A program made the position numbers and the translations under genes. 64,000 bases of DNA from Heterodera schachtii (lineage: Eukaryota > Nematoda > Chromadorea > Rhabditida > Heteroderidae). Shown here piece by piece: positions 43,793 to 55,300 of this stretch. Below the pieces are notes generated by a model. That model saw only the letters and a list, made by a program, of their open reading frames with translations, was not told the origin of the DNA and searched no databases. Positions within the stretch are counted from its first letter, which is position 1. Each line of letters opens with the position of its first letter. The DNA lies in the NCBI GenBank assembly GCA_023374025.1, contig SIJG01000006.1, positions 1,131,814 to 1,195,813 on the forward strand. Reading direction: 5' to 3'.

Positions 43793-44940
43793 CGTGGTGA
43801 GTCGAAGTGACAAAAGTGCAGATGTGGCGAAGTGACAAAAGTGCGAATGTGGGCAAAGTGACAAAAGTGCGAATGTGGGCGAAGTGACAAAAGTGCGAAT
43901 GAGTAGTGATCAGAAGGGGCGGGTCATTTCAGTACGGAATAAATTATTTTAATTAATTAATAATATAATTATTTTAATCTATTAATAGATTTGCTGACCA
44001 TAATTAAATTTAGATTTATTATTTAATATTTCCCAAACAATATATTTTTGTGAGAGAAATACAGTGTCCCAAAAAAGACTTGACCCAAACCTGAAAAACT
44101 ATCTTATAGTTCATTTAAAAAGCTGAAATAATTCATGCTTGCATAACTTTTTGTGCTGATCAAAAAAGGCTCTTACACCAACCTGATCAGATCACTCCTT
44201 CCTAGTGACCGGGACACCCAAAATACACTGAAAATCGGGGAAATTTTCGAAATCCCTAGGGGGCTGGGAAATCTTTTCTAGAGAAAATGGATAAGCTTAT
44301 TGGCAAGAGCACAAAATTCTCTGCTGATTTGCCTTTTGAATAATCGGGCTACGACTTTTACATAAAAAGATATACTTGGTTGAATATTTGATCACCATAA
44401 AAATTATCAATTTTTGATCAGCGCCATAACTTTTTGTAGAAGCATCCAAATTAAACAATCTTGGTATCTTTTGATAGCCCTAAGGGTCCTCTATTTGTCT
44501 TTAAAATTTCAAAAAATTTGGTTGTGTTTCAAAAAAGTTGTGGCTTGTAATTTTCAAAAATTTATTTGGTAAACCTTTTTGACAACAACTTCTTTGAAAC
44601 ACAACAAAAATTTTTGAAATTTTACAGATAAATAGAAGACACTTTAGGCTATCAACTAGTACCAAGATTCTTTAATTTGGTTGCTTCTAGAAAAAGTTAT
44701 GATGCATGAAATTTATCAAAATATTACATGATCCTGTCTTTTTTCGTGGTCGTGTAAACTGAAATAGAGCCAGATACATTTTATTATTTATTAGATTATT
44801 ATTTAATTCTTAATCAACTAATTAATTTAATTATTAAATAAATCTTCCGTACTGAAATGACCCGCCCCTTCTGATCACTACTCATTCGCACTTTTGTCAC
44901 TTCGCCCACATTCGCACTTTTGTCACTTCGACCTAGCACC
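43793..44940. mobile_element. 1.15-kb foldback element with 8-bp target duplication
   Basis: Direct repeats GTGACCAC flank the element (43785-43792 and 44941-44948). The arms are inverted and contain tandem units of GTGACAAAAGTGCGAATG and TGGGCGAA, followed by GATCAGAAGGGGCGGGTCAT. The interior holds a second palindrome (about 44400-44710). One arm carries AAGCATCCAAATTAAACAATC then TTGGTATC, related to the 22.4-kb element. No transposase frame. The 8-bp duplication suggests hAT-type mobilisation. Confidence 0.85.
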
Positions 44941-44948
44941 GTGACCAC

Positions 44949-46210
44949 TTTGGAAAATTTATGTCTCTTACAAAACACATGATGAAAGAAGCAAATTAAA
45001 TGTTGCATTAGACAATATTGGAAAATGAGCTGATGCATTTGGTTTAAACATCTCCCAAATAAAACATTTATTTTATTTCTTGGCAAAAATAATTCAAAAC
45101 AACATTATATTATTCAACAATGTTATTAACAGGGTAGCCAGATCTGAGGCTTTAGCCTCATTTTGTGGTTTTTTGATAGGTCAATGAGGCTAAATTTTCA
45201 AAATGAGGCTTTGAGGCTTTTTGTGGTTTTTTGAGAAATTTTGAGGATTATTTGAGGCTTTTGGGGAAAATCGTCAGATCTTTTAAATTTTGTTTATTTG
45301 ATGTTTGGCAATTATTTAATTTGAATTTGCCTTTTTAACAGAGCATCAAAACGAAAATCTAAAATTACCATTTTTTCCGAAAACCCACAAAAATAGGAAT
45401 TTTTTTAATGAAAATATCCTTAAAATATGGTCAATTAATTTTTCCTCCGGCGGTGCCTATCGGCATCGCCGGCCCCCTTGTTCCCCAAAAGTATTTGGAA
45501 AAAGCGCCGCAAAAAAAAATCAGCTTCGCTTTTTCATGCTTAGAATTTCATAAAATGCTTTTTCTAATAAAAAATTGCCCAATTGATCATGGACAATCAC
45601 AAATGTAACATTTGAATATTTTAAACGTGTTTTGAATAAATTTCATAAAAATGAGGCTTTTTGACCCAAAATGAGGTTTTTTTGCATGCCAAATGAGGCT
45701 TTTGAAAATTTTAATCTGGCTACCCTGGTTATTAATGAGGTTGAATCTATTAGTGATTTGGGAATTTTAATTGATAATAAATTAAGGTTTTCTAATCATT
45801 ATACTAAAATTACTAAAGCTGCTTATTTAAGGATTCGTAATATTGCTAAAATTCTAAAATCCCGCTCTATACGAATTTGAACAAAAGTTTATAAAACATA
45901 TATTCGTCCTCTTTTAGAATATGCCCTGAAATTTGGAATCCGACATACAAAAAAGATATAAATAAATTAGAAATATGCCAAAAATATTTCACAAAAATTG
46001 CGCTATCTAAGTGCAGGGCTTCCTTATATACCTTCCTTTATCAACAGAACAACCTTAATATGGTTTAATTAGACGATTATTTAAAAAAAAACAAACTAAA
46101 AAAGAATATTATAAAAGCATTCCATCTCCGACCAAAAAAAATTATATTGAAATGAAAATTTTCATTTTAAATCAAATTAGACAATTAAGCTTACTAGAGG
46201 ATTTTCAAAT
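44949..46210 (+). pseudogene. Decayed LINE reverse transcriptase 3' part
   Basis: Non-LTR retrotransposon polymerase remnant. Recognisable pieces are ADAFGLNISQIK before 45122, then SISDLGILIDNKLRFSNHYT, KITKAAYLRIRNIAKILKSR, KVYKTYIRPLLEYA and INKLEICQKYFTKIALSK. The order matches the region after the catalytic palm in CR1/Jockey/RTE-like elements. It is interrupted by a 598-bp MITE at 45130-45727 and carries in-frame TGA codons and at least one indel, so it is non-functional. The 5' part of the element, including the catalytic core, is not in the window. Confidence 0.8.
45130..45727. mobile_element. hAT-type MITE inserted in the LINE remnant
   Basis: Perfect 14-bp terminal inverted repeats CAGGGTAGCCAGAT and an exact 8-bp target duplication GTTATTAA (45122-45129, 45728-45735). 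Both features are typical of hAT elements. The interior is rich in TGAGGCTTT/AAAGCCTCA sub-repeats with no coding capacity. The host reading frame continues across the two copies of the target site. Confidence 0.93.
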
Positions 46211-46504
46211 CTACTAATTTTCTTCAGAAATTTCACCCATCTTCATTCATTTCTCCACAAATTTCATGCAGTTTTTCCCATAATTTTCCTTCATCCCTAT
46301 TCTTTTTTACACTAATGTTACAATTCAAAATTATTCTACATTATTAATGGTACAAAAGCTAGCATTTATTTTGAGCAGAATTTTTGAAGAAAAACACTGA
46401 AGAAAGTTGAACCTCGCAATTACATTATTTTTAATTTTAAAATTTAACATTATTATATTTCAATTAAAAAATATTTCTTTAAAATAATTAAATTTAAATA
46501 TTTT

Positions 46505-46572
46505 TATTGACACTGAGACTATTTGCGGTTCGCCCACACTGAGACTATTTTCGGTTCGACCTAGCACCGATT
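46505..46572. repeat. Solo terminal repeat related to the 43.8-kb element
   Basis: Two units of CACTGAGACTATTT(G/T)CGGTTCG end in GACCTAGCACCG, the same terminal sequence as the right end of the 43793-44940 element. No partner arm is seen nearby, so this is probably a truncated relative. Confidence 0.5.
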
Positions 46573-47330
46573 TGAATATCTAGACACATAAAATTCTAAT
46601 GAAGACATAACAAAACGTCAAACATCGATTTAGCTGATAATTTTTTAGAGAAATTAAAGGAAAATTTTTGCGCTTCGTACCGAGGAGATAAGTATTGCCG
46701 TTATGTGTTGCCGAAACAGCTGCAAAAATACTTTCCAAATTAGTCATTATCTAAATGGAAAACTGAGAATAAGCCGGAAGATTGTTTTTGAATTTGCGCC
46801 TGTACAGTAATTTGTGCGGGACGGCGATGGCCGGCTTTTTCTGTGCAAGAGAGTGAGTGTGGCAAGTGAGCAGAGAAGACAGCACTTTTCCGGTCCATCT
46901 TTGCTTGCCTCTGCCCATTCCATTCTCTCCGTTTGTCCCTCCTTTGCCTCCACTTACTATTTTCCCCCATTTCCCTCTCTTTTCACTATTTTATGCATTA
47001 TTTCCCCTTCTAAATTTAACCCCTTTCTCTTTCCCAATCGTTACTTCACATAAATGATAGCTAAGCCCCAACAGAGAGAAGAAAGAAGAGGCATTTGCCC
47101 CCCCCCCCCCATTTTCATTCTTTCCTTTCCATTCGCTTCCCTCACATTCGCCGTCATTCCATTCGTTCTTCTCATCATTCCAATTCCATTTGTGTAGATT
47201 GACGAATGGCGTTGTCTCTTATAATTTCTCAATTTCTTATTTTAGATCATTTTGTGTGTTAAGGCGGGGAGACGTTCGATATTTATTGTGTGTGTTAGAA
47301 GAGGAAGAGAAGAAGCAGGAAGAGTGGAAG
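46573..47330. other. Intergenic upstream of the zinc-knuckle gene
   Basis: No supported gene. Pyrimidine-rich stretches around 46900-47180 and a C run near 47100 produce spurious frames. Confidence 0.5.
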
Positions 47331-48479
47331 ATGAGCGCGAATACGGAATGCTATCGTTGCCACGAATTCGGTTGGATGGAGAGGGAGTTGGTGTGATTTC
47401 GGGTCCGTCCGGGTTCTGTTGGTGGTGTTGAGAGAGAAAATTGTTGGTCCTGTCGGATGGTGTTAGCACATTGATGAGAGGAGAATGGGAGGAAGAGGTG
47501 GTGTAGAGAGAGAGAGAGGTGGTGGTTGGTGGTGGTGGTGTTTGGCTTGCTCTTCTCTGTTGTTCCTGGGACTTGGCCGTCTGCCGGTCGTCTGGGGAGG
47601 CGGGGCGGTGCTGAACCAACGCCCTTCTTAAGGGCACATTTCGCGTGACTGTCCTAACGCCGGTCGTAGTGGTGGTGGTGGTGGTGGTGGCGGCGGTGGC
47701 GGCTCGCGCGGCGGTGGAGGCGGTGAGCATTTGTTACAGCAAATCAAAACACCGACTGATTTGTTTTGTTTTTCAGAAACCAAGTGTTATAACTGTGAGT
47801 TTTGCTTCTGACACCGTTTAATTGGGAATGGAACATAAATTGTGATGGTTTTTGTATCAATTTTTCAGGTGGACGTTCTGGACATTTTGCCCGTGAATGC
47901 CGTGATGCCGGAGACCGCGACCGTGGCCGCGGTGGTGGTGGCGGGGGCGGCGGACGAGGTGGCGATGACCGCGGCAGCAAATGTTACAACTGCGGTGGTT
48001 ACGGGCACTTTGCACGCGAATGTCGCGATGAGAGAAGCGCCAGCGGCGGGGGACGTGGCGGCAGAGACGACAGGGATGACCGAGGCAACAAATGCTACAA
48101 TTGTATTGGCACCCGATTTATATAACCAAAAAATGAGGATTTTCACTCGAAAAAAAAGGCCCTCAGCCAAAATCCCACTGATAAATGACAATGAGTGAAA
48201 AGCCACACTAATTGTTGTCCTTATAATGATAGAGCTGTTTGAACATTCTGGTTAAGGTGGAAAAAGCGGTCACTTTTCGCGCGAGTGTCCGGAGGGAAGC
48301 GACCGCCGCGGTGGTGGCGGCGGTGGGCGCGACCGTGACGACCGTCGCTGCTACAACTGCAATGAGCCAGGTAAGAGGGCTAGCCGACAAATTCCAGATT
48401 TATTTATTTTTTTGGTATCAATCAGTACGGTTCTTTTTAAGGGCACATGAGCCGCGACTGTCCTAAGGAAGCGCGATAG
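47331..48479 (+). CDS. CNBP: CCHC zinc-knuckle RNA/DNA-binding protein with Gly/Arg-rich linkers
   Basis: CNBP/GIS2-type proteins bind single-stranded nucleic acids and act in translation and mRNA control. Six exons (47331-47370, 47633-47722, 47777-47794, 47869-48102, 48257-48370, 48442-48479) join in phase. Five C-X2-C-X4-H-X4-C knuckles are seen: CYRCHEFGHISRDC, CYNCGRSGHFAREC, CYNCGGYGHFAREC, CYNCGKSGHFSREC and CYNCNEPGHMSRDC. They are separated by Gly/Arg/Asp linkers resembling RGG boxes. Exon 3 is only 18 nt. Knuckles 2 and 4 are both split T|GT inside the second Cys codon, and knuckles 1 and 5 are both split before His. Some germline helicases (GLH) carry similar knuckles, but no helicase domain is present here. 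Confidence 0.92.
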
Positions 48480-48938
48480 ACCACGTCGCTCTGCGCGAGG
48501 CCAACGACCGGACGTTTGAATTTGGGGAGGAGGAGCATGACTATTTTTATTTGTTTATCAAAGGCGAATCTGCCGGATATTTCTCGTTAACTTCGGAATT
48601 CCTTTGATGACACATCTTTTCCCATTTTTGTTATCGTTTTTGCCCTTATATGTGCGCCTCCTTTTGTCCCCACGATAAAGTTTGTTGTTTTCTCAATCCG
48701 TTTTTCCTACAAAATAATAAAAATTGCTTTTCTCGCAGTTTAGTTATGCGGTAGGAATGCCATAGGCACAAATGGGCGTAGTGAGCAATTAAAGGGATTG
48801 CGAATATGTCTGTATGACATTTGGTTAAATCGGGCGCGGTCTTTTCGGCCCAGCCCATTTATAATGATGAAACTGTATAAATGTTTTGGTCTTGGAATAA
48901 TTTACGTGCCCCCCCCCCCTTCCTCAATCGTCTTGTCG
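48480..48938. other. Convergent 3' flanks
   Basis: Holds the 3' UTRs of the zinc-knuckle gene (+) and MAX (-). A C run near 48910. No further gene is seen. Confidence 0.5.
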
Positions 48939-49627
48939 TCATTTCTTTTGTTCATGGCGTTGGTTCTGTTTCTGTGTTGTCCCAATTGCTTTCAGCGGCT
49001 GCTCTTTTTGGTTCTGTTCCGTCACCACGATTTGACTGCGTATCGCCGTGTTCATCTCCTCCAATTTTGCAATTTCGGCATTCATTTCGGCCATCTCTGT
49101 CTGACTCGTTTGAATGGTTTCGATGGCCTTCTTCAGAATTTGAGCACGAGAAGCCTGGAAAAGGAGGCAAAATTGGAGGGACTGCTTGTTCACTTACTCT
49201 GTCATTGTTGGTGAAGTTGGGAATTTCGTCCTTCAGCGAGCAGTACATCTATAAAAGGGGATGATTGGGCTGTTTTCGCATGGAATGCTTCCCTTAATTT
49301 GGCAATTAAGATGGAAAAATATTTACGTCTTTGATATTGTCCCGTCGTCTTCGTTCCAATGCGTTCTTAAAATGATTGCATTATTCCTAGTCATTGTCAC
49401 CCTCACATGCTGAGCCCGGGCCTGCCTCTTCGACTCGCTCAGTTGGTCGTTGGCTGTCGAGCTGGGCGCCGGAGAAATGCCGCTGTAGTCGTCCATCTAA
49501 AGGAATTTTTCTCTTTTTCTATGACCTGGGGCAATGAGTTTAAGGACCGGACAATTTAAAGGGTTAGGTGACCGAGGTGAAATCCACCATTTCTTACTCC
49601 GTCATCGCTAAAGTCCTGGTCACTCAT
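48939..49627 (-). CDS. MAX: MAX-like bHLH-leucine zipper transcription factor
   Basis: MAX dimerises with Myc/Mxd/Mondo-type partners on E-boxes. Five exons (49627-49598, 49496-49407, 49365-49327, about 49250-49200, 49154-48939) give about 141 residues. The acidic start MSDQDFSDDG is as in other MAX proteins. The basic region is SKRQARAQHNALERRRRDNI then KD, with the DNA-contacting His-Asn-Ala-Leu-Glu-Arg-Arg pattern. Helix 1 and loop read SLKDEIPNFTNNDR. Helix 2 and zipper read ASRAQILKKAIETIQTSQTE, MAEMNAEIAKLEEMN. The tail is Gln-rich. Caenorhabditis has two such genes (mxl-1, mxl-3); which one this matches was not determined. Confidence 0.93.
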
Positions 49628-49871
49628 TCCACAATCGGTTGAGATTGATTTTCAGTTGGGATTGATTAACCACAAAATCGAACAAATTACATAATGCGTT
49701 AATTTTAATCGGTAAAATGTAAAACCTAAACAATCAAAAAGCGCAGTCAAAACACTAATAAATTTATTTGGACATAACACACAATTTGACAGTACCAAAA
49801 CATTTCGATTTATATTCTGTCGACTCGGTGGTCTTTCCTACAAATGACAGTCCGAATGGCCAATTCGACAT

Positions 49872-50302
49872 TCATTCTTCGTCAGTGAATTCTTTGATCC
49901 GGCCCAGACGACGGTACTCTTTCTTGGCCCAGTCGGTGACCAAAAAGTAAGTGACTACGGGGAAGAAGAACATCCACCAGTGGGGCAACTGCTCTTTGAC
50001 CGGCTGAAAAGAGCACAATAAATTTTGTGGGTTATGGCACATTTTTCTTACCTTAACAAACGCATCAAAGAAAAAGCCCTTCCATACTTTCTGTTCAACC
50101 GGAGCAATGCGAACGTAATACCAACCGTAAGCCTAAAACAATAGAAAACATAAAATGAGCTTGAATTGCTTTGATAATACAGTCATGGTTACGACTTATA
50201 AGAATTCTCCATGCAAATAGACATAGACCAATTTATAATAAAACAAACCTTCGACAAATTGCCAAAATGTTTCTCGCTGGCACGGAGCAATGACAAACGC
50301 AT
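49872..50302 (-). CDS. UQCRQ: Cytochrome b-c1 complex subunit 8 (QCR8/UQCRQ)
   Basis: A small single-pass subunit of mitochondrial complex III. Exons 50302-50249, 50132-50052 and 50003-49872 join in phase to 88 residues. HFGNLSKAYGWYYVRIAPVE then QKVWKGFFFDAFV aligns with the human FGNL ... YSLSPFEQRA segment. A helix (MFFFPVVTYFLVTDW) and AKKEYRRLGRIKEFTDEE follow, as in the family's W-x3-E-x2-R end. It lies downstream of NDUFA7 on the same strand, about 450 bp away. I recall the same pair as neighbours in C. elegans, so a conserved operon is likely. Confidence 0.88.
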
Positions 50303-50752
50303 TTTTGGTGGCTTAGTTAAAATAATCAATGTTAAATTTGTCAAATTAAAACAAATAATATCGACTCGACAAAGTCATTCGTTGATTGAAAAGAGACGAC
50401 TTTTTATATATAGGTTTAATCACAAAAATCCTAATAAGCAACAGAAAACGAAATAAATTTATTTATAGGAGGATCCTTCTTCTGCTGCCCCGTAACTTAA
50501 AACCAATCATTCCATTGGATGAAACGCAGCATTTCTATTTCACAAATTTATCGTACTTCTCGAGTCTAAAAAATATTAAAAATACTTTAATTTATTATTT
50601 ACTCGGTGAAATTGTATAGAGTTTTGCATGTACAGTTATTTTTGATTTTGAATTTCTGAAAATTTGTTTGAAAATCCCTTTTAATTGTTAGTCAAGTCAA
50701 AAAGCAAAGAATTCGTAAAAACAAATGTATTGGTTATTCTATTGTTCTTGCA

Positions 50753-51543
50753 TTACTTGGCAAATTCCACGTTTCTTTGCTGCGTGAACTGCTCCTCCTC
50801 GGCGTTGCGTTTCCATTCATAGCCGAAGCCAGGAGTCGGAAAAGAAATGCCATAATTTTGGGCAGGGCCTTTGTTGATGGCGGCACCAATGTTTTTCCCC
50901 ATTTGTTCAGTGCTAAATTAATAAAGAATTTAAAAAGAAAAATTCCCAAATTAAAATTATACGCCTTCACGCAACTCAAAATTCGCCAAATATTTCAAAA
51001 ATTACGCCGGAAAAATTTTGCAATAAATTCCCCCTCCCCTCGTTTTGGGGCTACTAGACGACCCAAAATTTCCAATTGATAATTTGTCAGCAATTCTCTT
51101 ACGTCAGCGATTGCCCACCGCTCGGCTTTTCCCACAACGGCGTCTCTCCCAGCGCTTTGTAAATGGGTTTCGGTGGACGAACTTCGCGGCGTCCGTCGCG
51201 TTCCAAGTAATAATTGTCGGCCAATTTATGGTGCACGCCGCCCTGTGCCATCGCTGGCTCAATGCTACGACTGGACTGAGTGTTGGGGAAGCGATTGTGT
51301 GGTCTGAACTGACTCTAAAAGAAGTGATGAGGTATTAAAGACAATCAAATAAAATAGTAAATTTAATGTGTAAAAAAGTCGAAGCACAAATTGGACCTGT
51401 TCATCCGGCTTAGGAATGTTCGATGGTGGTGTTAAAGTCGGATCACGCTTGACTTTGAGCAAAGCATTGCGAAGCCATGCGATAAAAGGACTTGGGGCCC
51501 GATTCTTCAAGCCGGCGGGTGCCAATTTGGGAATCTTTGACAT
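50753..51543 (-). CDS. NDUFA7: NADH dehydrogenase (complex I) subunit B14.5a
   Basis: An accessory subunit of mitochondrial complex I. It starts MSKIPKLAPAGLKNRAPSPF, then IAWLRNALLKVKRDP. The family hallmark follows: HHKLADNYYLERDGRREVRP then PKPIYKA (human HKLSNNYYCTRDGRRE). The last exon reads QNYGISFPTPGFGYEWKRNA and ends EFAK at 50753. Introns lie near 51400-51330 and 51110-50910. It precedes UQCRQ on the same strand. Confidence 0.9.
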
Positions 51544-52315
51544 TTTAATGGGTAGATGCTATAAGTAAGAACAGTGGTAATTAGTGAATTCGTCAGCTAC
51601 GAGTGAATGATCTTCATATTTACCAAATCCTAAATTAACCAATTAGCTCTCTGGTCTTAAATTTTCTAAAATGACAACATTATGCCAAAAACTATTCAAT
51701 AACTTTAAAACAAAAGCATTTTCCAATGGCATGGCATGACAAAACGAACAACATAGACAAATGGTACCAAATTAAAGACAAAAAATGAATATAGAATATG
51801 TACATAATAGAATTTTGCACTGCAAATGCACATTCGCCACTGTCTTCTTCTGTGCTGATCTGTCTGTTTCAACAGTTTTTGGACATTCCGTTCGGTGTTT
51901 GTCCATTCAAAATGATCACTTTGTGTGCTTTTTGCATTTGATCAGTTCTTTTGAACAATTCGGTTTTGTACAATCGCCTCCCCCCCCCCCCCCCCTCCTC
52001 CGCCTCCATTTGTCCACTCGCCATTCGCACCCCACGGGCATTATTTATCCATTTTGTGGTGGCCTTTCCATGCGGCGCTGCTTTGACGAGGAGTGACAAC
52101 AACTGTTCTGTTGTCACCGGTCGGTCGCTCAATCGATGGGATGTTTCATTCCGAAGCATTTTGAGCATTCCTCTTGAAGATGCTCTGATTGTACATATTA
52201 TTATTTCCCCTCTCCCTCGGCTTTTTTCTCCCATTTTTAGAGGGCACCGATTTTATGCCATAATCGAAATTTAAATTTATTCCACACACACCTTAATAAA
52301 ATTCGGCCTTCTTTG
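51544..52315. other. Divergent intergenic region
   Basis: Separates NDUFA7 (-) from the RhoGAP gene (+). It contains a run of about 15 C near 51970 and frames without recognisable sequence. It may hold promoters for both sides. Confidence 0.5.
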
Positions 52316-55300
52316 ATGTTGTTGGGCAGTGATTTGGCCGCAGCGCTCGGCACTTCCGCCAGCCGTGCCACCACTCCGACCCGAGCCCAAACACCGCTTG
52401 TCGGCGGTGACCGGCCCAGTCCCGCGACGGCACGGCGTCGTCTGTTGCACCCGTCGGTGTCGCGTCAGCGGAGTCCCCTCCCTTTCGCACCAAAGTTCGT
52501 CAGAGAAATGTGGCGTGACAAAAATGCCGGATAATTTTAAGCATTTTGCGACCAAATCAGTGCCAACATTTCCATTACGATTCTGTTGAATTGGGCCCGG
52601 TCAAAGTGAAATTTATGGGGATGGAGGAGGAAGAGAAATTGGAGGAGAAAAATGGAAGAGAAACAGCGGAAGAAGAAAAAGTGGAGGAGGAGGAGGAAGA
52701 AGAAAGGGGAAAAAGGAAGCCAAAAAGGGAAAGGAAAAGGCAAAACAAAAACGGAAGCGAAGTCAAATTCACACTGTCCATCGAAAGCAACGGAAAAGTT
52801 TGGTGGGAAAGAAAAAAAAAGAATTCAAAAATGCCAACAAAATGTTAACCGAAGTAATTTCGAATTGGCACAGGGATATTGTACGAACATCCGCCGAACT
52901 GGTCGAATTTGACAGACAGCTTCACCGTTGTGTGTTCGACAGAAGGCACAGCCGACTGAAAGGCAAGGGAGGGGGGGGGGGAAGGGAACGGCACAAAAGG
53001 GGAGAAAGTGCCGAAGGCTTTACTGATCAAAACCTTATCAGAATTGGACACAAAGAACAGTCGGCTGAAGGGCACCATCTGTTGCTACGCCGATCGCCTG
53101 TCTCTGCTCACCGGCAGTTTGATGCGCTGTTACGCCGTCCTCACATTTTTCGAGGTGTTTTTTTCGTAAAAAATGCCAACATTCGATTGTCTCTCATCCA
53201 TTCAATGTCCGTTTTATCTTCCTATTCCTGGTGCTGTTCAGCTTGACAACCGCGGCAACCATTTCCTCCCCGTCGAACGTTCTCTGCCCAATGTCCCCGC
53301 CGTCGCTTGTGCCGTCGCCATTTGTCCTTTCGTCGCCTCCCAATCAGATCATCTTCGGTTTTCCAGGCATTTTTTATTGCAATTTTTTGAAATTTTCATA
53401 GCCTTCGCGTGGGTGACATTGTGTCGGTGGTGGAAATTATTGAGACGGAATGTGATGAAAAATGGATGCGCGGGAAATTGACGGTGCCGTCTAATGACAG
53501 TGAGGAGAGGCTAAACGACAACAGCCGAAGGGTGAGTGCCGTCATTGATCATGCTAGAAGAATGGGTACTGTAATTTCTGTAATTTAGAAGGGGCGGGGG
53601 CTTAAAGAGACCAAATTTTGGGATACAGTACCCTTATTTCACCATCCCGCTTATACAGTATCATTCTGTTATTTCTTTGGTATATAATCGTATCCCCCCC
53701 CTTCCCTCCCCTCTGTTGGCGTTAGTTTGGCATTTTCCCCGCCCATTGCGTCCGTTTGTTTTCCGACCGTCTTTCATTGGGAGAACAGCTTTGGATGGCT
53801 TCAAATTCCGCTGCGTCGACCACGGCACATTCGCTTGTGCGCCGTTCGTTGGCTTCGTTTTCGCCATGCCAACGCCCAAATGGCGCCACCGGCAGCCCCT
53901 CGCTATTCAGCTACGCACTGATCAGGCACTTTTTGATCAGAAAAAATAAAAGAAAAACCCAAGGAAACGACGGGGCAGCCCATATGAGTACCAAAAACAA
54001 TCTTTTGGCTTTCAGGTCCTTCATCGTCCGTCTTTCCAAACATGCTTCTTCCTCTTCCTCTTCGCATCCGACGCCGCTCTTCCGCCGCTCGGAATCCCCC
54101 CAAATTTCTTCGGTTGAAAATGCGAATTTATTTTTATTTTAAAAACACTCGGCACAGTCGTCAGTGTTCGGCGTTGACCTCGAGAATTTGATGGCCAAAA
54201 GCCAAAATCGCCACAAGGAAAAGACGGAGGTGGCCGATGTGGTGGAACAGTGCATCCGCGTGGTGGAGAGTCGCGGGATGGAGGCGGGAATCTACAGACA
54301 ATGCGGGGTCCGACCGGGGCAATGGGTGACGGGGAGACGAATTCGGGCAGAAACATTTTTATCCCAATCGCCCAGTCCATGCCAATGATTTTTCTGCCAA
54401 ATTCCTTTAGCCACCCCCCAATTTTGTAAGGCATGACATTGTGCATTGGGCCTCCCTCTGTCCAATTCTTTCTCTCATTTTCACAACTTTTTGCAGGTCC
54501 AGTCAAATGTGCGACGCCTGAGGCATTCTTTTCAATTTACCCCTATTAATTATAATTAATGCTCTTATTAATCCTTTTTGGTGTGCCTTTGTCCTCTTTC
54601 CCCTTTTCGTCCATTTTGTGCCTCCCTTTGTCAGACGAATGTTTTCCTCCGGCACTTTGTCGGATTTGGGCGAAAGTCCGTCCATCTCCGAATTGCTCAC
54701 CTGCGACATTCATTCCGTCGGCTCTCTGCTCAAACATTTCTTTCGTCAGCTGCCAAATCCGTTGATCCCTTTCCACTGCCATCAAAAACTGATCGACCTT
54801 TTTGGCACAGCAAATGGTAAATTACGAGGGATTTTTGGACAGTTATTGGCACTTCATCCATACTTAAATGATAAAAAAATCCGATTGGTTTGAGGGAATT
54901 CACCCGCAATTAAAAGTTAAAATAATTCCAAGGCTCTTTTACGACAATTAACGGGAGAGAATTGATCAGCAAAGTGTCGCAAATTGTCAAAGAATTCCCT
55001 GCGGCGTATTATCAGTCAGTTTCAATTAATTATTATCCTAATTAATTCATTTTTCTAAAGCAATGCCAAAAGACTGTTTCTGCATTTACAATTTGTCGCT
55101 CGTCACCCGCGCACACAAACAAATGCCCGAAATTTGGCCATCATTTGGACGCCTAATTTAATCCGGTAATTTGCGCCCTAATTACCCCATTAATTAATGA
55201 GTTGTCAATCTGATCACTCACTTTTAACATTGTGTTTTCATTTCCTTCCCTTTCTTCTCCCCTTTTCCGTTATCCTCCTCAATCGCCGACGACGGCAAAT

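Noticed and set aside
46620..46745. Short plus-strand frame ending KYFPN before 46745
   Set aside because: No start, no homologue, and it sits among transposon remnants; too little to annotate.
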